NCBI RefSeq assembly: GCF_001050235.1
Contig: NZ_DF967972.1
Span: 3,165,953 to 3,229,952 of the forward strand
DNA length: 64,000 nucleotides
Reading direction: 5' to 3'
DNA from: Longilinea arvoryzae
Lineage (GTDB): Bacteria > Chloroflexota > Anaerolineae > Anaerolineales > Anaerolineaceae
A program made the position numbers and the translations under genes. Below the pieces are notes generated by a model that was not told where the DNA came from, made no database searches, and saw only the letters and a program-made list of their open reading frames with translations. Shown piece by piece: positions 9,099-17,868 of this stretch (position 1 is its first letter; every line of letters begins with the position of its first letter).

Positions 9099-9129
9099 GA
9101 ACCCGCCCCATTTCGGAAAGGGCGGGTTC
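9099..9129. terminator. GC-rich intrinsic terminator after the PspC gene
   Basis: GAACCCGCCC (9099-9108) pairs with GGGCGGGTTC (9120-9129). On the minus strand it is followed by TTTATAATT, a T-rich tail that doubles as the next promoter. Confidence 0.8.
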
Positions 9130-9155
9130 CAAAAGTCGGGTAAACAATCGTCGAT

Positions 9156-9353
9156 TTACTCCGATGGAATGATGATCCAGCAGATCAAATACAGCAGCAG
9201 CCCGGGCACACCGCCGGGCAAGAATGTTACCAAGAAACCGAGTCGAAACCAGACCGGGTCGATACCGAAGAACGCGCCCAACCCGCCGCAAACACCAGCA
9301 ATCACCCGGTCGGTGCGGGACCTGCGTAAGGCATTTCGTGTGTTATTATTCAT
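9156..9353 (-). CDS. PspC-domain membrane protein
   Basis: A 65-residue protein consisting of one PspC domain: a basic N-terminus (RRSRTDRV), the hallmark IAGVCGGLGAFFGIDP, and a hydrophobic segment (FLVTFLPGGVPGLLLYLICW) that should span the membrane, ending at IIIPSE. PspC proteins take part in phage-shock or envelope-stress signalling. No other psp gene is present, so the exact role is open. The ATG follows AAGGAGAT at good spacing. The gene is single, ending in the hairpin at 9099-9129. Confidence 0.9.
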   Translation of the reverse strand: MNNNTRNALRRSRTDRVIAGVCGGLGAFFGIDPVWFRLGFLVTFLPGGVPGLLLYLICWIIIPSE

Positions 9354-9419
9354 GGATATTCATCTCCTTTTGAACGATCACACTCTATATACGCAGATTC
9401 CTTTATCGCGTTGCAATGC

Positions 9420-10364
9420 CTATTTTTCTTTAGCAACCTGGTCGCTGACCTGGTCCAGGCGGGCAACTTCATCCTCCGTCAGCCGCCAGCCCAGGGCGCC
9501 GGTATTTTGCTGCTGCTGCCCGGGCGTCTTTGCCCCGGCAATCGGGACCGCGCCTTTGCAGATCACCCAGTTCAACGCCACCTGGGCGGCCGTCTTGCCG
9601 GCGTGATCGGAACCGATCTTATAAAGCAACTGGATCAAGGGTTTGATGCGCGCCAGCGTGCGCTGACTGTACATGGCCGAGCGGATGCCCCGCACCGGTT
9701 TCTCGGGAGAATATTTTCCGGTCAGCACGCCCATCGCCAGCGGACTGTAGGCCAAGACCGTGATTCCCTGCTGCTGGCAGTGCTGCAAAAGGCCGTTCTT
9801 CTCGATCTCGCGGTTGAGCAGGCTGTATTCCACCTGATTTGCGGCCAGCCGAAAACCGGAACGGATCAAAGCGTTTTGGGCGCGATCCATCCAGGCCCGC
9901 GAATAATTGGAGACCCCGGCCGCCGAAATCCAGCCCGCATGCAAAGCCTCGACCAAGCCGTCCATCCAGACCTCGGGTTGAAGGGGCGGCATGGGTTGGT
10001 GGATCTGGTACAAGTCCACCCGTTCCACCCCCAGGCGTTTTAAACTGGCCTTCAACGCGCGCAGCAGAAACCCGCGCCCCAGCCGCCACGGATAGGGCAT
10101 GAACTTCGTGGCTATGCGAAAATTGCAGGGGATTTCCTTGATGAATTCACCCAGCAATTGTTCCGATTTCCCCTGCCCGTACACTTCCGCCGTGTCGAAA
10201 AAAACTGTACCGTTTTCACAGCACATCTCGAATGTCGCTTCGATTTCCGGTCGCCCATATTCCTGACCGTATCCCCACAGGTACCGGTCCCCCCAGGCCC
10301 ACGTACCCACCATATACTCGACACCCTGCAACACAGGATGACGCTCCGGCAATGCTTCAGTCAT
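9420..10364 (-). CDS. Aldo/keto reductase
   Basis: A 314-residue NADPH-dependent oxidoreductase with the (beta/alpha)8 AKR fold. The catalytic tetrad is visible: D57 and Y62 in FDTAEVYG, K87 in RIATKF, and H122 in DLYQIHQP. The C-terminal cofactor-binding part reads VAYSPLAMGVLTGKY and PIAGAKTPGQ. It resembles AKR families acting on small aldehydes or sugars in bacteria and plants; the substrate cannot be read from the sequence. AGGAGG precedes the ATG, and TATAAT lies ~30 bases upstream (10394-10399, minus strand). It is monocistronic. Confidence 0.92.
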   Translation of the reverse strand: MTEALPERHPVLQGVEYMVGTWAWGDRYLWGYGQEYGRPEIEATFEMCCENGTVFFDTAEVYGQGKSEQLLGEFIKEIPCNFRIATKFMPYPWRLGRGFLLRALKASLKRLGVERVDLYQIHQPMPPLQPEVWMDGLVEALHAGWISAAGVSNYSRAWMDRAQNALIRSGFRLAANQVEYSLLNREIEKNGLLQHCQQQGITVLAYSPLAMGVLTGKYSPEKPVRGIRSAMYSQRTLARIKPLIQLLYKIGSDHAGKTAAQVALNWVICKGAVPIAGAKTPGQQQQNTGALGWRLTEDEVARLDQVSDQVAKEK

Positions 10365-10507
10365 GCAGTCCTCCTAGACAGACTATCCTTGTTATTATAC
10401 ACATGCGGCCAGAAGGATTGCAGGATTTTAATATCTAATCCATGGCAGGAGCATCTTTCTTGAAGACTACGTTATAATATGCCCGTCAACCATTCTGGAG
10501 GAGACGC

Positions 10508-11152
10508 ATGTCTGAAACCATCGAATTTAGCCGCAATTACAACGACCTCAGCACCGACAACGGTTTTCAATTCGAATTTTACTGTGACCGTTGCGGATCA
10601 GGCCACCGCACAACGTTTGTCTCCTGGACAACGGGGAACATCGCCAATGTGCTCAATACCGCATCCAATTTATTCGGGGGTGTATTTTCCAGCGCCGCCT
10701 CGGTCGGCGAATCGGTCCGCTCGTCGGCCTGGCAAAAGGCCCACGATGATGCCTTCGTGAGCGCCTGCCGTGAAATCCGCTCGAATTTCGTCCAGTGCCC
10801 GCGCTGCCAAAATTGGGTTTGCAGGAAGAGCTGCTGGAATAACAAACGCGGTTTGTGCAAGGAATGCGCACCGGACCTGGGAGTCGAAATGAGCGCTGCT
10901 CAGGCTTCGCGTTCGGTGGAGGAAGTCTGGGCGCACGCCGCGATGGCCGAAGAAGACAAGAAGCTGGCGGAAGGCAATTGGCGGGAGACCATCCGCGCCA
11001 CCTGCCCGCAGTGCAACGAACCCCTGGCGACCAACGCCAAATTCTGCCCAAGCTGCGGCGCAAAGGTAAAATTCGACGACAAATGCCCCAAGTGCGGCGC
11101 CAAACTCCAACCGGGCGCAAAGTTCTGCGGGGAATGCGGTACAAAAATATAA
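10508..11152 (+). CDS. Zinc-ribbon protein with four Cys-pair modules
   Basis: A 214-residue soluble protein rich in CxxC pairs. An N-terminal CDRCG is followed by a Gly/Ser/Ala-rich segment with an amphipathic look (GNIANVLNTASNLFGGV), then CPRCQNWVCRKSCW and CKEC. Two C-terminal double zinc ribbons (CPQCNEPL...CPSCG and CPKCGAKL...CGECG) end the protein. Such ribbons mediate protein or nucleic-acid contacts, and nothing identifies a partner. The start follows GGAGGAG. TATAAT is at 10473-10478 and a strong terminator follows the stop. Confidence 0.85.
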   Translation: MSETIEFSRNYNDLSTDNGFQFEFYCDRCGSGHRTTFVSWTTGNIANVLNTASNLFGGVFSSAASVGESVRSSAWQKAHDDAFVSACREIRSNFVQCPRCQNWVCRKSCWNNKRGLCKECAPDLGVEMSAAQASRSVEEVWAHAAMAEEDKKLAEGNWRETIRATCPQCNEPLATNAKFCPSCGAKVKFDDKCPKCGAKLQPGAKFCGECGTKI

Positions 11153-11174
11153 TCAAGCCATAGCTTAATCCCTG

Positions 11175-11200
11175 GCCCGGGCGAATCGCCCGGGCTTTTT
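11175..11200 (+). terminator. Intrinsic terminator after the zinc-ribbon gene
   Basis: Stem GCCCGGGCG / CGCCCGGGC with loop AAT, followed directly by five T residues. Confidence 0.9.
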
Positions 11201-11300
11201 GTTCTTTTCGTGTCTTTCGTGGTAAACCATCTTTCCGGCCAGCTTTTCGCGCAAACAAATAACCTTGTGAAAATTCCAGCCTGAATATAGAATGAAGCTC

Positions 11301-13901
11301 ATGTCCGAAGACATTACCCCCATTCGCCAGCAGTATCTGGATATCAAACGCCAGCATCCAGACGCCATTCTCTTCTTTCGCCTGGGCGATTTCTACGAAA
11401 CCTTCGATGACGATGCCGAAATCGCCTCGCGCGAACTCGACATCGTCCTGACTTCGCGCGGCGTCGCCAAAGGCACGCGCATCCCCATGGCCGGTATCCC
11501 CTACCATGCGGTCGAAAATTACCTGGCCCGCCTGATCGACAAGGGCTATCACGTCGCCATCTGCGAACAGATGGGCGACCAGCCGGTGAAGGGACTGTTT
11601 CCGCGCAAAGTCATCCGCGTGGTGACCCCGGGCACGGTCGTCGAGCCCGGACTGCTCAAAGGTGACCGCAACAATTACCTGGTCGGAGTCTTCTCGGACG
11701 AAAACCGCGCCGGCGTGGCCTATGTGGATATCACCACCGGTGAGTTCGCCGCCACCGAACTGGAGGGCGAGGATATCGCCGGGATGCTGCGGGCGGAATT
11801 GATCCGTTTGAATCCGGCCGAAGTCCTGCTGCCCGAAACGATCGAAATCCAGAATGGGTTCCCCGGGCACATCACCCACTGGCCGGATTGGCGCTTCGAG
11901 AGTGGGCGCTGCCAGGAAACGCTGCTGCGCCAGTTCGAGGCCGGCACGCTGGACGGCTTCGGCCTGCACGGGCTGGGCGATGCCATTCGCGCCGCCGGCG
12001 CCGTGCTGCAATACCTGCAGGAGACCCAGCCGACCGCGCTGCAGCTTCTGAACTCGCTGTCCACCTATTCGTTGAATGAGTTCATGACGTTGGACGCCGC
12101 CACGCGCCGCAACCTCGAGTTGACCGAAACCATTCGCACCGGCGAGACGCAGGGTTCCCTGCTCTCCGTGCTCGACCACACCACCACGCCCATGGGCAAG
12201 CGCCTGATGCGCCAGTGGGTCAGTAAACCCCTGCTCGACCCGGCCGCCATTCGCCGCCGCCAGGACGGTGTGGCGTACCTGGTGACGCAGGGCCTGCTGC
12301 GCGCCGAGTTGCGCACCGCGCTGCGCCCGCTGGGCGATCTGGAACGCCTGATCAACCGGGTGATCTCAGGTCACGCCGGGCCGCGCGACCTGACCGCCAT
12401 CCGCGCCACCCTGCAGCACCTGCCCGGCGTGCTGGCCTTGTTCGCCGCGCAGCCGTCCGAGCTGGCCGATCCGCTGACGGGGCTGGATTTGTGCAGCGAG
12501 GAACTGCAACTGCTCGAAACGGCCGTCAGCGAGGAGCCGCCGGCCACGCTGCAAAACTCGGGCATCATCCGTTCGGGTTATTCCGGCGAACTGGACAACG
12601 TCATCGAAGCCTCGGGCCACGCCCGGGATTGGATCGCCAACCTCGAATCGGTCGAGCGCGAGCGGACCGGCGTCAAGAATCTCAAGGTCGGTTACAACAA
12701 GGTCTTCGGCTATTACATCGAGATCAGCAACAGCAACACCGCCAACGCGCCCCAGGATTACATTCGCAAGCAGACCCTGGTCAACGCCGAACGTTACATC
12801 ACCCCCGAAATGAAAGAATACGAAGCGCTGGTGCTGAACGCCGAGGAACGCATCCGCGAAATCGAAGGCCGCCTGTTCAAGGAAATTTGCGCCCGGTTGG
12901 CCGCCGCCAGCGCCAGGATGCTTTCCACGGCCCGCAGTCTGGCCAACCTGGACGTGCTGGCCTCGCTCGCCGAAGCCGCCGCGGTCGGCAACTACGTGCG
13001 TCCCGAGTTATCTGAAGATACCCGCCTGGAGATCCGCGACGGGCGCCACCCGGTGGTCGAGAACACCCTGAGCGGCGACCGCTTCGTGCCCAACGACGCG
13101 ACTTTCGAACCCGGCGAGATGGTGCGCGTCATCACCGGGCCCAATATGAGCGGCAAGAGCACCTTCCTGCGCCAGGTGGCCCTGATCGTGCTGATGGCCC
13201 AGATCGGCAGTTTCGTCCCGGCTTCATCGGCGCACATCGGTCTGGTCGACCGCATCTTCACCCGCATCGGTGCCCAGGACGAGATCCACGCCGGCCAATC
13301 GACGTTCATGGTCGAAATGATCGAGGCGGCCAACATCCTCAACCACGCCACCGCGCGCAGCCTGCTCATTTTGGATGAAATCGGTCGCGGCACCAGCACC
13401 TACGACGGCGTCTCCATCGCCTGGGCGGTGGTCGAGTACATCCACAACCACCCCGGCCTGCGCTCGCGCACCCTGTTCGCCACCCACTACCACGAACTGA
13501 CCCAACTGGCCGACCTGCTACCCGGCGTGCGCAACTACAACGTCGCCGTCAGCGAAGCCGGCGGCAAGGTCGTCTTCCTGCACAAGATCGTCCCCGGCGG
13601 CGCGGACCGCTCCTACGGCATCCACGTGGCCCAACTGGCCGGGCTGCCCAAGCCGGTCATCCAGCGCGCCAGCGAGATCATGCACACCCTCGAGCAGTCC
13701 TCCGGCAAAGCGGTCAAGATCGCGCCCGGACTCTCGCAGCAGATGGCGCTCTTCCCGGAGACCAATCCAATGCTGGATGAATTGGAGGAATTGGATATCA
13801 ATTCGATGTCGCCAATCGAGGCGTTGAATAAGTTGTACGAATGGCAAAGAAAATTTGGTTCAAAAGAGAAGAAGACTGATCGACCGGGGAATAAGTTGTA
13901 G
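11301..13901 (+). CDS. mutS: DNA mismatch repair protein MutS
   Basis: An 866-residue MutS1. The mismatch-binding domain begins with the FFRLGDFYE motif carrying the intercalating Phe and Glu. Connector, lever and clamp regions follow. The ATPase domain has Walker [26 protein letters not shown] and ATHYHEL. It recognises mispairs and small loops and normally recruits MutL, which is not in the window. An upstream in-frame ATG at 11292 exists, but family N-termini align from MSEDITPI, and a TAGAAT box lies 7 bases before the ATG at 11301, so I prefer 11301 (possibly leaderless). Confidence 0.96.
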   Translation: MSEDITPIRQQYLDIKRQHPDAILFFRLGDFYETFDDDAEIASRELDIVLTSRGVAKGTRIPMAGIPYHAVENYLARLIDKGYHVAICEQMGDQPVKGLFPRKVIRVVTPGTVVEPGLLKGDRNNYLVGVFSDENRAGVAYVDITTGEFAATELEGEDIAGMLRAELIRLNPAEVLLPETIEIQNGFPGHITHWPDWRFESGRCQETLLRQFEAGTLDGFGLHGLGDAIRAAGAVLQYLQETQPTALQLLNSLSTYSLNEFMTLDAATRRNLELTETIRTGETQGSLLSVLDHTTTPMGKRLMRQWVSKPLLDPAAIRRRQDGVAYLVTQGLLRAELRTALRPLGDLERLINRVISGHAGPRDLTAIRATLQHLPGVLALFAAQPSELADPLTGLDLCSEELQLLETAVSEEPPATLQNSGIIRSGYSGELDNVIEASGHARDWIANLESVERERTGVKNLKVGYNKVFGYYIEISNSNTANAPQDYIRKQTLVNAERYITPEMKEYEALVLNAEERIREIEGRLFKEICARLAAASARMLSTARSLANLDVLASLAEAAAVGNYVRPELSEDTRLEIRDGRHPVVENTLSGDRFVPNDATFEPGEMVRVITGPNMSGKSTFLRQVALIVLMAQIGSFVPASSAHIGLVDRIFTRIGAQDEIHAGQSTFMVEMIEAANILNHATARSLLILDEIGRGTSTYDGVSIAWAVVEYIHNHPGLRSRTLFATHYHELTQLADLLPGVRNYNVAVSEAGGKVVFLHKIVPGGADRSYGIHVAQLAGLPKPVIQRASEIMHTLEQSSGKAVKIAPGLSQQMALFPETNPMLDELEELDINSMSPIEALNKLYEWQRKFGSKEKKTDRPGNKL

Positions 13902-13973
13902 GGAGTGTTCCGGAGCGATTGGTAAGTTGCCTTCCTGAGAATCCCTGCCCCTACACCACCTCGCTTTTAAATC

Positions 13974-14000
13974 GCCATGGGCGAGGCTTTTGCCCCGCCC
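13974..14000. repeat. GC-rich intergenic hairpin, REP-like
   Basis: ATGGGCGAGG and CCCCGCCCAT form an imperfect stem around CTTTTG, between mutS and the convergent methyltransferase. No T-run follows on either strand, so it looks more like a dispersed palindromic element than a terminator. The preceding CCCTGCCCCTACA stretch has a similar repeat-like look. Confidence 0.4.
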
Positions 14001-14096
14001 ATCGTATGCGCACAATGTTGAGAATGTGCTCTGAATGCTTCGAATGTCAATCTGAAGCAATACAACTTCTGACTATGTCTGAATGATCTGCAGCTG

Positions 14097-14930
14097 CTAC
14101 TTTGTAAAAACGCCGCAGATCGTTTCTCCGCCCTCTGAATATTCCTCCCCCGCAATATCACCATAAATTTCAAATGCCTTGAAACCCGCGGGGAGGATTT
14201 CTGAGATCAGTGCATCCTTTGTAAAAAAATGATCCCAGATGTTGTAGCAATTGACCGCGTCTTCGGTTATCACAATGGATTGCCGCAGCTCGGTGTGATC
14301 ATCGTCATCGTACTGATAAACGGAGTCCAATACAATATGCGGCTTTTCGCTAAAAAATCCATCTTCTCCACTGGAGAACCATGAACGGCTTTCATTTTTT
14401 CTCATCCGAGGGGTAAATACATCGAGGATGAATTTCCCATTCGGCTTTAATGCTCGATAAATTTTCTTCAATAATATTTGCCTGTCCGTAATCGACAACA
14501 CGGGATAATCGCAATAGATCAAGGTTACGACATCGAACTGATCCTCATAATCAATCGTCAAATAATCCTGGTAGTAATATTCGATATTACTTTGATTGAG
14601 CGACGTCTGTTCTTTTGCGTATGCGATGGACCGTTTGGAATAATCCAATCCGGTCACAGAATATCCCGCCTTACTGAAACGCTCCGCATATAGGCCGGGG
14701 CCGCAACCCAAATCAAGCAATAACCGGTATTGAGGCGGCGGCGCAATTCGCGAAATCCAATTTACGGATTTTTCTAGAAATTCAGGTTTACGGGTTGCCG
14801 CATCCCAATTGGGATTCAGGTGAGCCTCCAGCATCCCTTTCGAGATGTGGTCATCATCCCAGAATTTGTTGGTGCTCGGAGCATACAAATTTGGTTTGGT
14901 TGTAAATTTGCCAAGTTCCTTGAACAGCAT
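14097..14930 (-). CDS. Class I SAM-dependent methyltransferase
   Basis: A 277-residue methyltransferase. LLLDLGCGPGLYAERF is motif I for S-adenosylmethionine binding, VTGLDYSKRSI carries the acidic residue contacting the ribose, and FDVVTLIYCDYPVL is the post-II strand. The N-terminal ~50 residues (FTTKPNLYAPSTNKFWDD) and the C-terminal ~100 residues probably form the substrate pocket. The target is unknown; such stand-alone enzymes act on small molecules or lipids. Base composition is more AT-rich than the flanking mutS and GH57 genes, a hint of later arrival. Confidence 0.85.
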   Translation of the reverse strand: MLFKELGKFTTKPNLYAPSTNKFWDDDHISKGMLEAHLNPNWDAATRKPEFLEKSVNWISRIAPPPQYRLLLDLGCGPGLYAERFSKAGYSVTGLDYSKRSIAYAKEQTSLNQSNIEYYYQDYLTIDYEDQFDVVTLIYCDYPVLSITDRQILLKKIYRALKPNGKFILDVFTPRMRKNESRSWFSSGEDGFFSEKPHIVLDSVYQYDDDDHTELRQSIVITEDAVNCYNIWDHFFTKDALISEILPAGFKAFEIYGDIAGEEYSEGGETICGVFTK

Positions 14931-14938
14931 CGAATCTC

Positions 14939-14967
14939 CTTATATCAATCCATTTCCCCGGTAACAA
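14939..14967 (-). promoter_or_regulatory. Sigma-70-like promoter of the methyltransferase gene
   Basis: TTGTTA (14962-14967), a 17-bp spacer and TATAAG (14939-14944) on the minus strand. The predicted start site is about two bases before the ATG at 14930. The AAGGAG that looks like a ribosome-binding site would then be part of the promoter and not of the mRNA. Confidence 0.55.
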
Positions 14968-15060
14968 AGAGGGTGAGTAAGATGTTCTGTGACATTATGG
15001 ATTTGTCCAGTAATTGATATACGGATAATATTCATAAATGGTTGCATGATTAATCAACAG

Positions 15061-15088
15061 CAGCCGAAGATGTGGGCTGAAGCCCACC
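15061..15088. repeat. 28-bp palindromic intergenic repeat, copy 1
   Basis: Contains GTGGGCT-GA-AGCCCAC (15072-15087), a 7-bp inverted repeat, preceded by CAGCCGAAGAT. It is identical over 28 bp to the copy at 15133. Confidence 0.8.
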
Positions 15089-15132
15089 TTACAGACGATG
15101 GATGGTGCAGCGCATGGTGTTACGGCAGGGAA

Positions 15133-15160
15133 CAGCCGAAGATGTGGGCTGAAGCCCACC
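15133..15160. repeat. 28-bp palindromic intergenic repeat, copy 2
   Basis: Same 28-bp unit as at 15061, 72 bp away and in the same orientation. The similarity continues weakly as CCTTAC versus CCCTAC. The short palindromic core resembles dispersed REP-like elements. Confidence 0.8.
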
Positions 15161-15312
15161 CTACGGCTTGGATGGGTTTGACTCCCCTCGCTCCGGCGCT
15201 CTTACCCCCAAAATCGCGCTCTCTCGATCGAAGGTCCCCACGCCATTAGTGATCCACGTTGGAAAAAAAATGACGGGCTCCTCAGGCCGCGTCCGGGAGT
15301 CCGTCTTCTCAT

Positions 15313-16782
15313 TCAATCCGCGTAGGCTTCACTGCTCCATTGCGGCAGCGTTCGCCTGGGCAGCGCCCAATCCTTGTAGAACTGGCTGGTCTTGCGGAAC
15401 TGGCGCACGAAGATGATATCCGCGCACAACCCCGAGCGACAGCTCGTGACCGCGTGAAGCCGGTCGAGCATGCCCTCGGTCAGATCCTCGCCGCTGGCCA
15501 GCAACGTCCACCAGGCCGCCTGAGCGGCGTAGGCGACGTTATTGCGCGGTTCGATGCGGTCGAAATCCTCAAAGAACCAGCCGCACGAGGTGAACATGCG
15601 CTGGCGTTCGAACTGCGCGCGCAGGATCAAGTCCAGCGAGCGCGCCTGTTCTTCATCCAGCGGCGGCAGGACGTGTTCCCGGAGCAGATCGTCCACCCGG
15701 GTTTGCCCCAGGCGCACCCGGATATACTGGTGGCGCAGCTCCCATGGATCGCGGACCAGAGTGGATGTCACTTGCAGATAAATGCGGTCGATCTCCTGGC
15801 CCAGCCATTGCATGGCCGCGAAGAACGGCTGCTTCCAGGCGCTGCGCGGGGTGCAATCGCAGCCCGTCGACCAGCGCGCCACGCCGTGGTGGCAACTCCA
15901 GGAAGTCCGGTCATGGATGGCAATGGTCTGGGTGGCGGGATTTTCCTGCAGCCACAGTGCGGGGAAGGTTGTCCGCAGCGGCGTTCCGCTGAGCGCGCCG
16001 TCCGTCAGGCGCGCCAGGAACCGGTCGCGGAAAGGCTGGTGGTGGCCGTAGAGTTCGCCGTCGGAGGCGATGGTAAGCAGGCTGGACTGCCCTTTGCGCG
16101 GGAAATATTCCCGGCCCAGCAAACTTTGCGCGAAATCATCCGCGTTGACGGTGGCCTGGGGGTTGAAGCTCACATTCGAGCTGAGTTCGGCCTGGTAGAA
16201 GATGACTGTAATTTCCTTGCCGTTGGGCAATTCCACCCGGTACGGCCGGGTGACGTCCACGTTGGGCACGCCGGCCTGCCAGGGCGCCAGGATAGTGAAC
16301 TGGATGCCGCAATCGGCCAGCACGGCCAGCGTTTCCAGGTCCACGGCGGCTTCGGGCAGCCACATGCCCTGGGGTTTGAAGCCAAAGCGTTGTTCGAAAT
16401 CGGCGATTCCCCAGCGCACCTGGGTCACCTTATCTTCAAAACCGCCCAGCGGCAGGATGGTATGGTGATAAGGCTGCGCCAGCGCGTTGGTGACGCCAAA
16501 GTGCTCCAGGTTGGCGTGCGCCTGGGCAATGATCTGTTGGCTGGTATCCGGATGGTTTTCCGCCATCCAATCGAACAGGGTCGGGCCGATATTGAAACTG
16601 ACCCGTTCGAACACGCCCAATTCGGCGTTCGGACGGTAGCAGCGATCGTAAATTTTTTCGTTCCAGTCATGGTAAGGTGCCGCGCCAGGTTCCTGGGGAA
16701 TTTTCCCCGTCAGCGGATCCTCGCGGGTGGGTTGGTAGAAGTGCGCGTGGATGCATAACCCTAACGAATTGGAGATCGACAT
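15313..16782 (-). CDS. Glycoside hydrolase family 57 protein (DUF3536-type)
   Basis: A 489-residue cytoplasmic enzyme of the GH57 alpha-glucanase superfamily. Region 1 is CIHAHFYQPTRED; region 3 is GMWLPEAAVD, with the likely nucleophile Glu; region 4 is IASDGELYGHHQPF, with the likely acid/base Asp. The middle and C-terminal parts match the DUF3536 type, which has a shorter helical tail. Known GH57 enzymes hydrolyse or rearrange alpha-1,4-glucans; this subgroup is not well characterised, so the substrate is inferred. An in-frame ATG at 16821 would overlap the previous gene; the ATG at 16782 fits family N-termini and lies 4 bases after the SDR stop. Confidence 0.88.
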   Translation of the reverse strand: MSISNSLGLCIHAHFYQPTREDPLTGKIPQEPGAAPYHDWNEKIYDRCYRPNAELGVFERVSFNIGPTLFDWMAENHPDTSQQIIAQAHANLEHFGVTNALAQPYHHTILPLGGFEDKVTQVRWGIADFEQRFGFKPQGMWLPEAAVDLETLAVLADCGIQFTILAPWQAGVPNVDVTRPYRVELPNGKEITVIFYQAELSSNVSFNPQATVNADDFAQSLLGREYFPRKGQSSLLTIASDGELYGHHQPFRDRFLARLTDGALSGTPLRTTFPALWLQENPATQTIAIHDRTSWSCHHGVARWSTGCDCTPRSAWKQPFFAAMQWLGQEIDRIYLQVTSTLVRDPWELRHQYIRVRLGQTRVDDLLREHVLPPLDEEQARSLDLILRAQFERQRMFTSCGWFFEDFDRIEPRNNVAYAAQAAWWTLLASGEDLTEGMLDRLHAVTSCRSGLCADIIFVRQFRKTSQFYKDWALPRRTLPQWSSEAYAD

Positions 16783-16786
16783 ACCT

Positions 16787-17707
16787 TTATTGTTTCCTTT
16801 TTGTTTTAGGGTTCGAAACATACTTGAGATATTCGGATTGCTGGTTGAAGCGCGCCGGCATCAGGCCGAACATGCGCGGGATGGTATCCACCGGACAGGT
16901 TCGATCAGAAGACAGGTAATCCAGCCAGAATAACGATAATGGAAAATGGTGAAAGGTTTGTTCATACCAGAGTGCAAAAACGCGAACGGTCGCCGGATAC
17001 ACTTCGACGGGGATACGGCGCATCCCGGTGGCGTTTTCGATGATCTTCAGGATCTCACGCAACGACAGGTATTCAGCGCCACCGATCGATAACACCTGAT
17101 TTTCATAAGCGTTGCTTTCCAGGGCCATCAACATGCAGGTCACCAGGTCTTCGACCCAGATCGGCTGAACCAGATGGCCGCCGTCGCCCGGCAGGAAGAA
17201 AGCGATCGGCAGCATGCGCATCAGGCGTGTCAGCCCGCTGAACAGGTAATCGCCGGGTCCAAAAACGGCTCCACTGCGAAAGATCGTGTAAGGAACGCCG
17301 CTGTGGACAATGGCCGATTCGGCCAGGGCCTTGGCGCGCAGGACCGGGTAAGCAGAGGCTCGATCCGCCCCCAGATGGCTCAGGAAGAAGAAATGCTCAA
17401 TGCCGGCCTGCGCTGCGGCCAGCGCCACCTGGTGAGTTCCTTCCACATCCACCTGGGTCAAATCCGCGCCGGTGCTTTGATGTTCTGCGCTGGCCAGATG
17501 AAACACGGTGTCCACCCCCTTCATGGCAGCCCTCAGCCCGCGCTCATCCAGTAAACTACAAACGGCCACCTCGACCGGCACACCTTTGGGCAATGCAGGC
17601 GAATTTGTAGATGGCCGCAGTAAGGTACGTACGGGTTTTCCCATCGACACTAGCTGGCGCACCAATTCGCGTCCGATAAAACCCGTGCCACCGGTAACAA
17701 GAATCAT
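16787..17707 (-). CDS. Atypical SDR (NAD(P)-dependent epimerase/dehydratase-like)
   Basis: A 306-residue Rossmann protein with the extended/atypical SDR nucleotide motif VTGGTGFIGREL at the N-terminus and D-T-V-F-H-L-A-S in strand 4. The usual YxxxK is replaced by a YPVLRAKALAE arrangement, as in the complex I NDUFA9-like and divinyl-chlorophyllide-reductase-like groups. It may act as a reductase or only bind nucleotide. It is followed at 4 bases by the GH57 gene, so the two are likely co-transcribed. No Shine-Dalgarno is visible; a TGATATAAT extended -10 ends 8 bases before the ATG. Confidence 0.85.
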   Translation of the reverse strand: MILVTGGTGFIGRELVRQLVSMGKPVRTLLRPSTNSPALPKGVPVEVAVCSLLDERGLRAAMKGVDTVFHLASAEHQSTGADLTQVDVEGTHQVALAAAQAGIEHFFFLSHLGADRASAYPVLRAKALAESAIVHSGVPYTIFRSGAVFGPGDYLFSGLTRLMRMLPIAFFLPGDGGHLVQPIWVEDLVTCMLMALESNAYENQVLSIGGAEYLSLREILKIIENATGMRRIPVEVYPATVRVFALWYEQTFHHFPLSLFWLDYLSSDRTCPVDTIPRMFGLMPARFNQQSEYLKYVSNPKTKRKQ

Positions 17708-17715
17708 TGAATGAA

Positions 17716-17724
17716 ATTATATCA
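17716..17724 (-). promoter_or_regulatory. Extended -10 (TGATATAAT) of the SDR-GH57 operon
   Basis: On the minus strand TGA-TATAAT is followed by 8 bases and ATG. The expected start site leaves a leader of one or two bases. Confidence 0.65.
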
Positions 17725-17868
17725 GAAGTACAAAAATGAATCAGTAGAGCTCATCATCAATCAAATCTTACAATCTTCCTCTCTTTTAAAACCGAAAAAA
17801 TCCTTCAAGGGCGATTTCTCTGGCATGCTAGTTGCACCTTAACGAGCAGTTCATTCAGCGAGGACAAT

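Larger units (their letters stand above)
14968..15312. other. Intergenic region with a repeat pair, no gene seen
   Basis: Between the methyltransferase promoter and the end of the GH57 gene. Apart from the two 28-bp repeats listed separately, I see no open frame with a ribosome-binding site, no tRNA and no terminator with a T-run. Confidence 0.5.

Noticed and set aside
10653-12179. A 508-codon antisense frame across the zinc-ribbon gene and mutS
   Set aside because: It spans two well-supported genes and an intergenic terminator; no family features in its translation.
15061-15160. CRISPR array
   Set aside because: Only two repeat copies, palindromic intergenic type, no cas genes nearby.
15340-16758. 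A 472-codon antisense frame inside the GH57 gene
   Set aside because: Shadow of the GH57 codons, no start signal.
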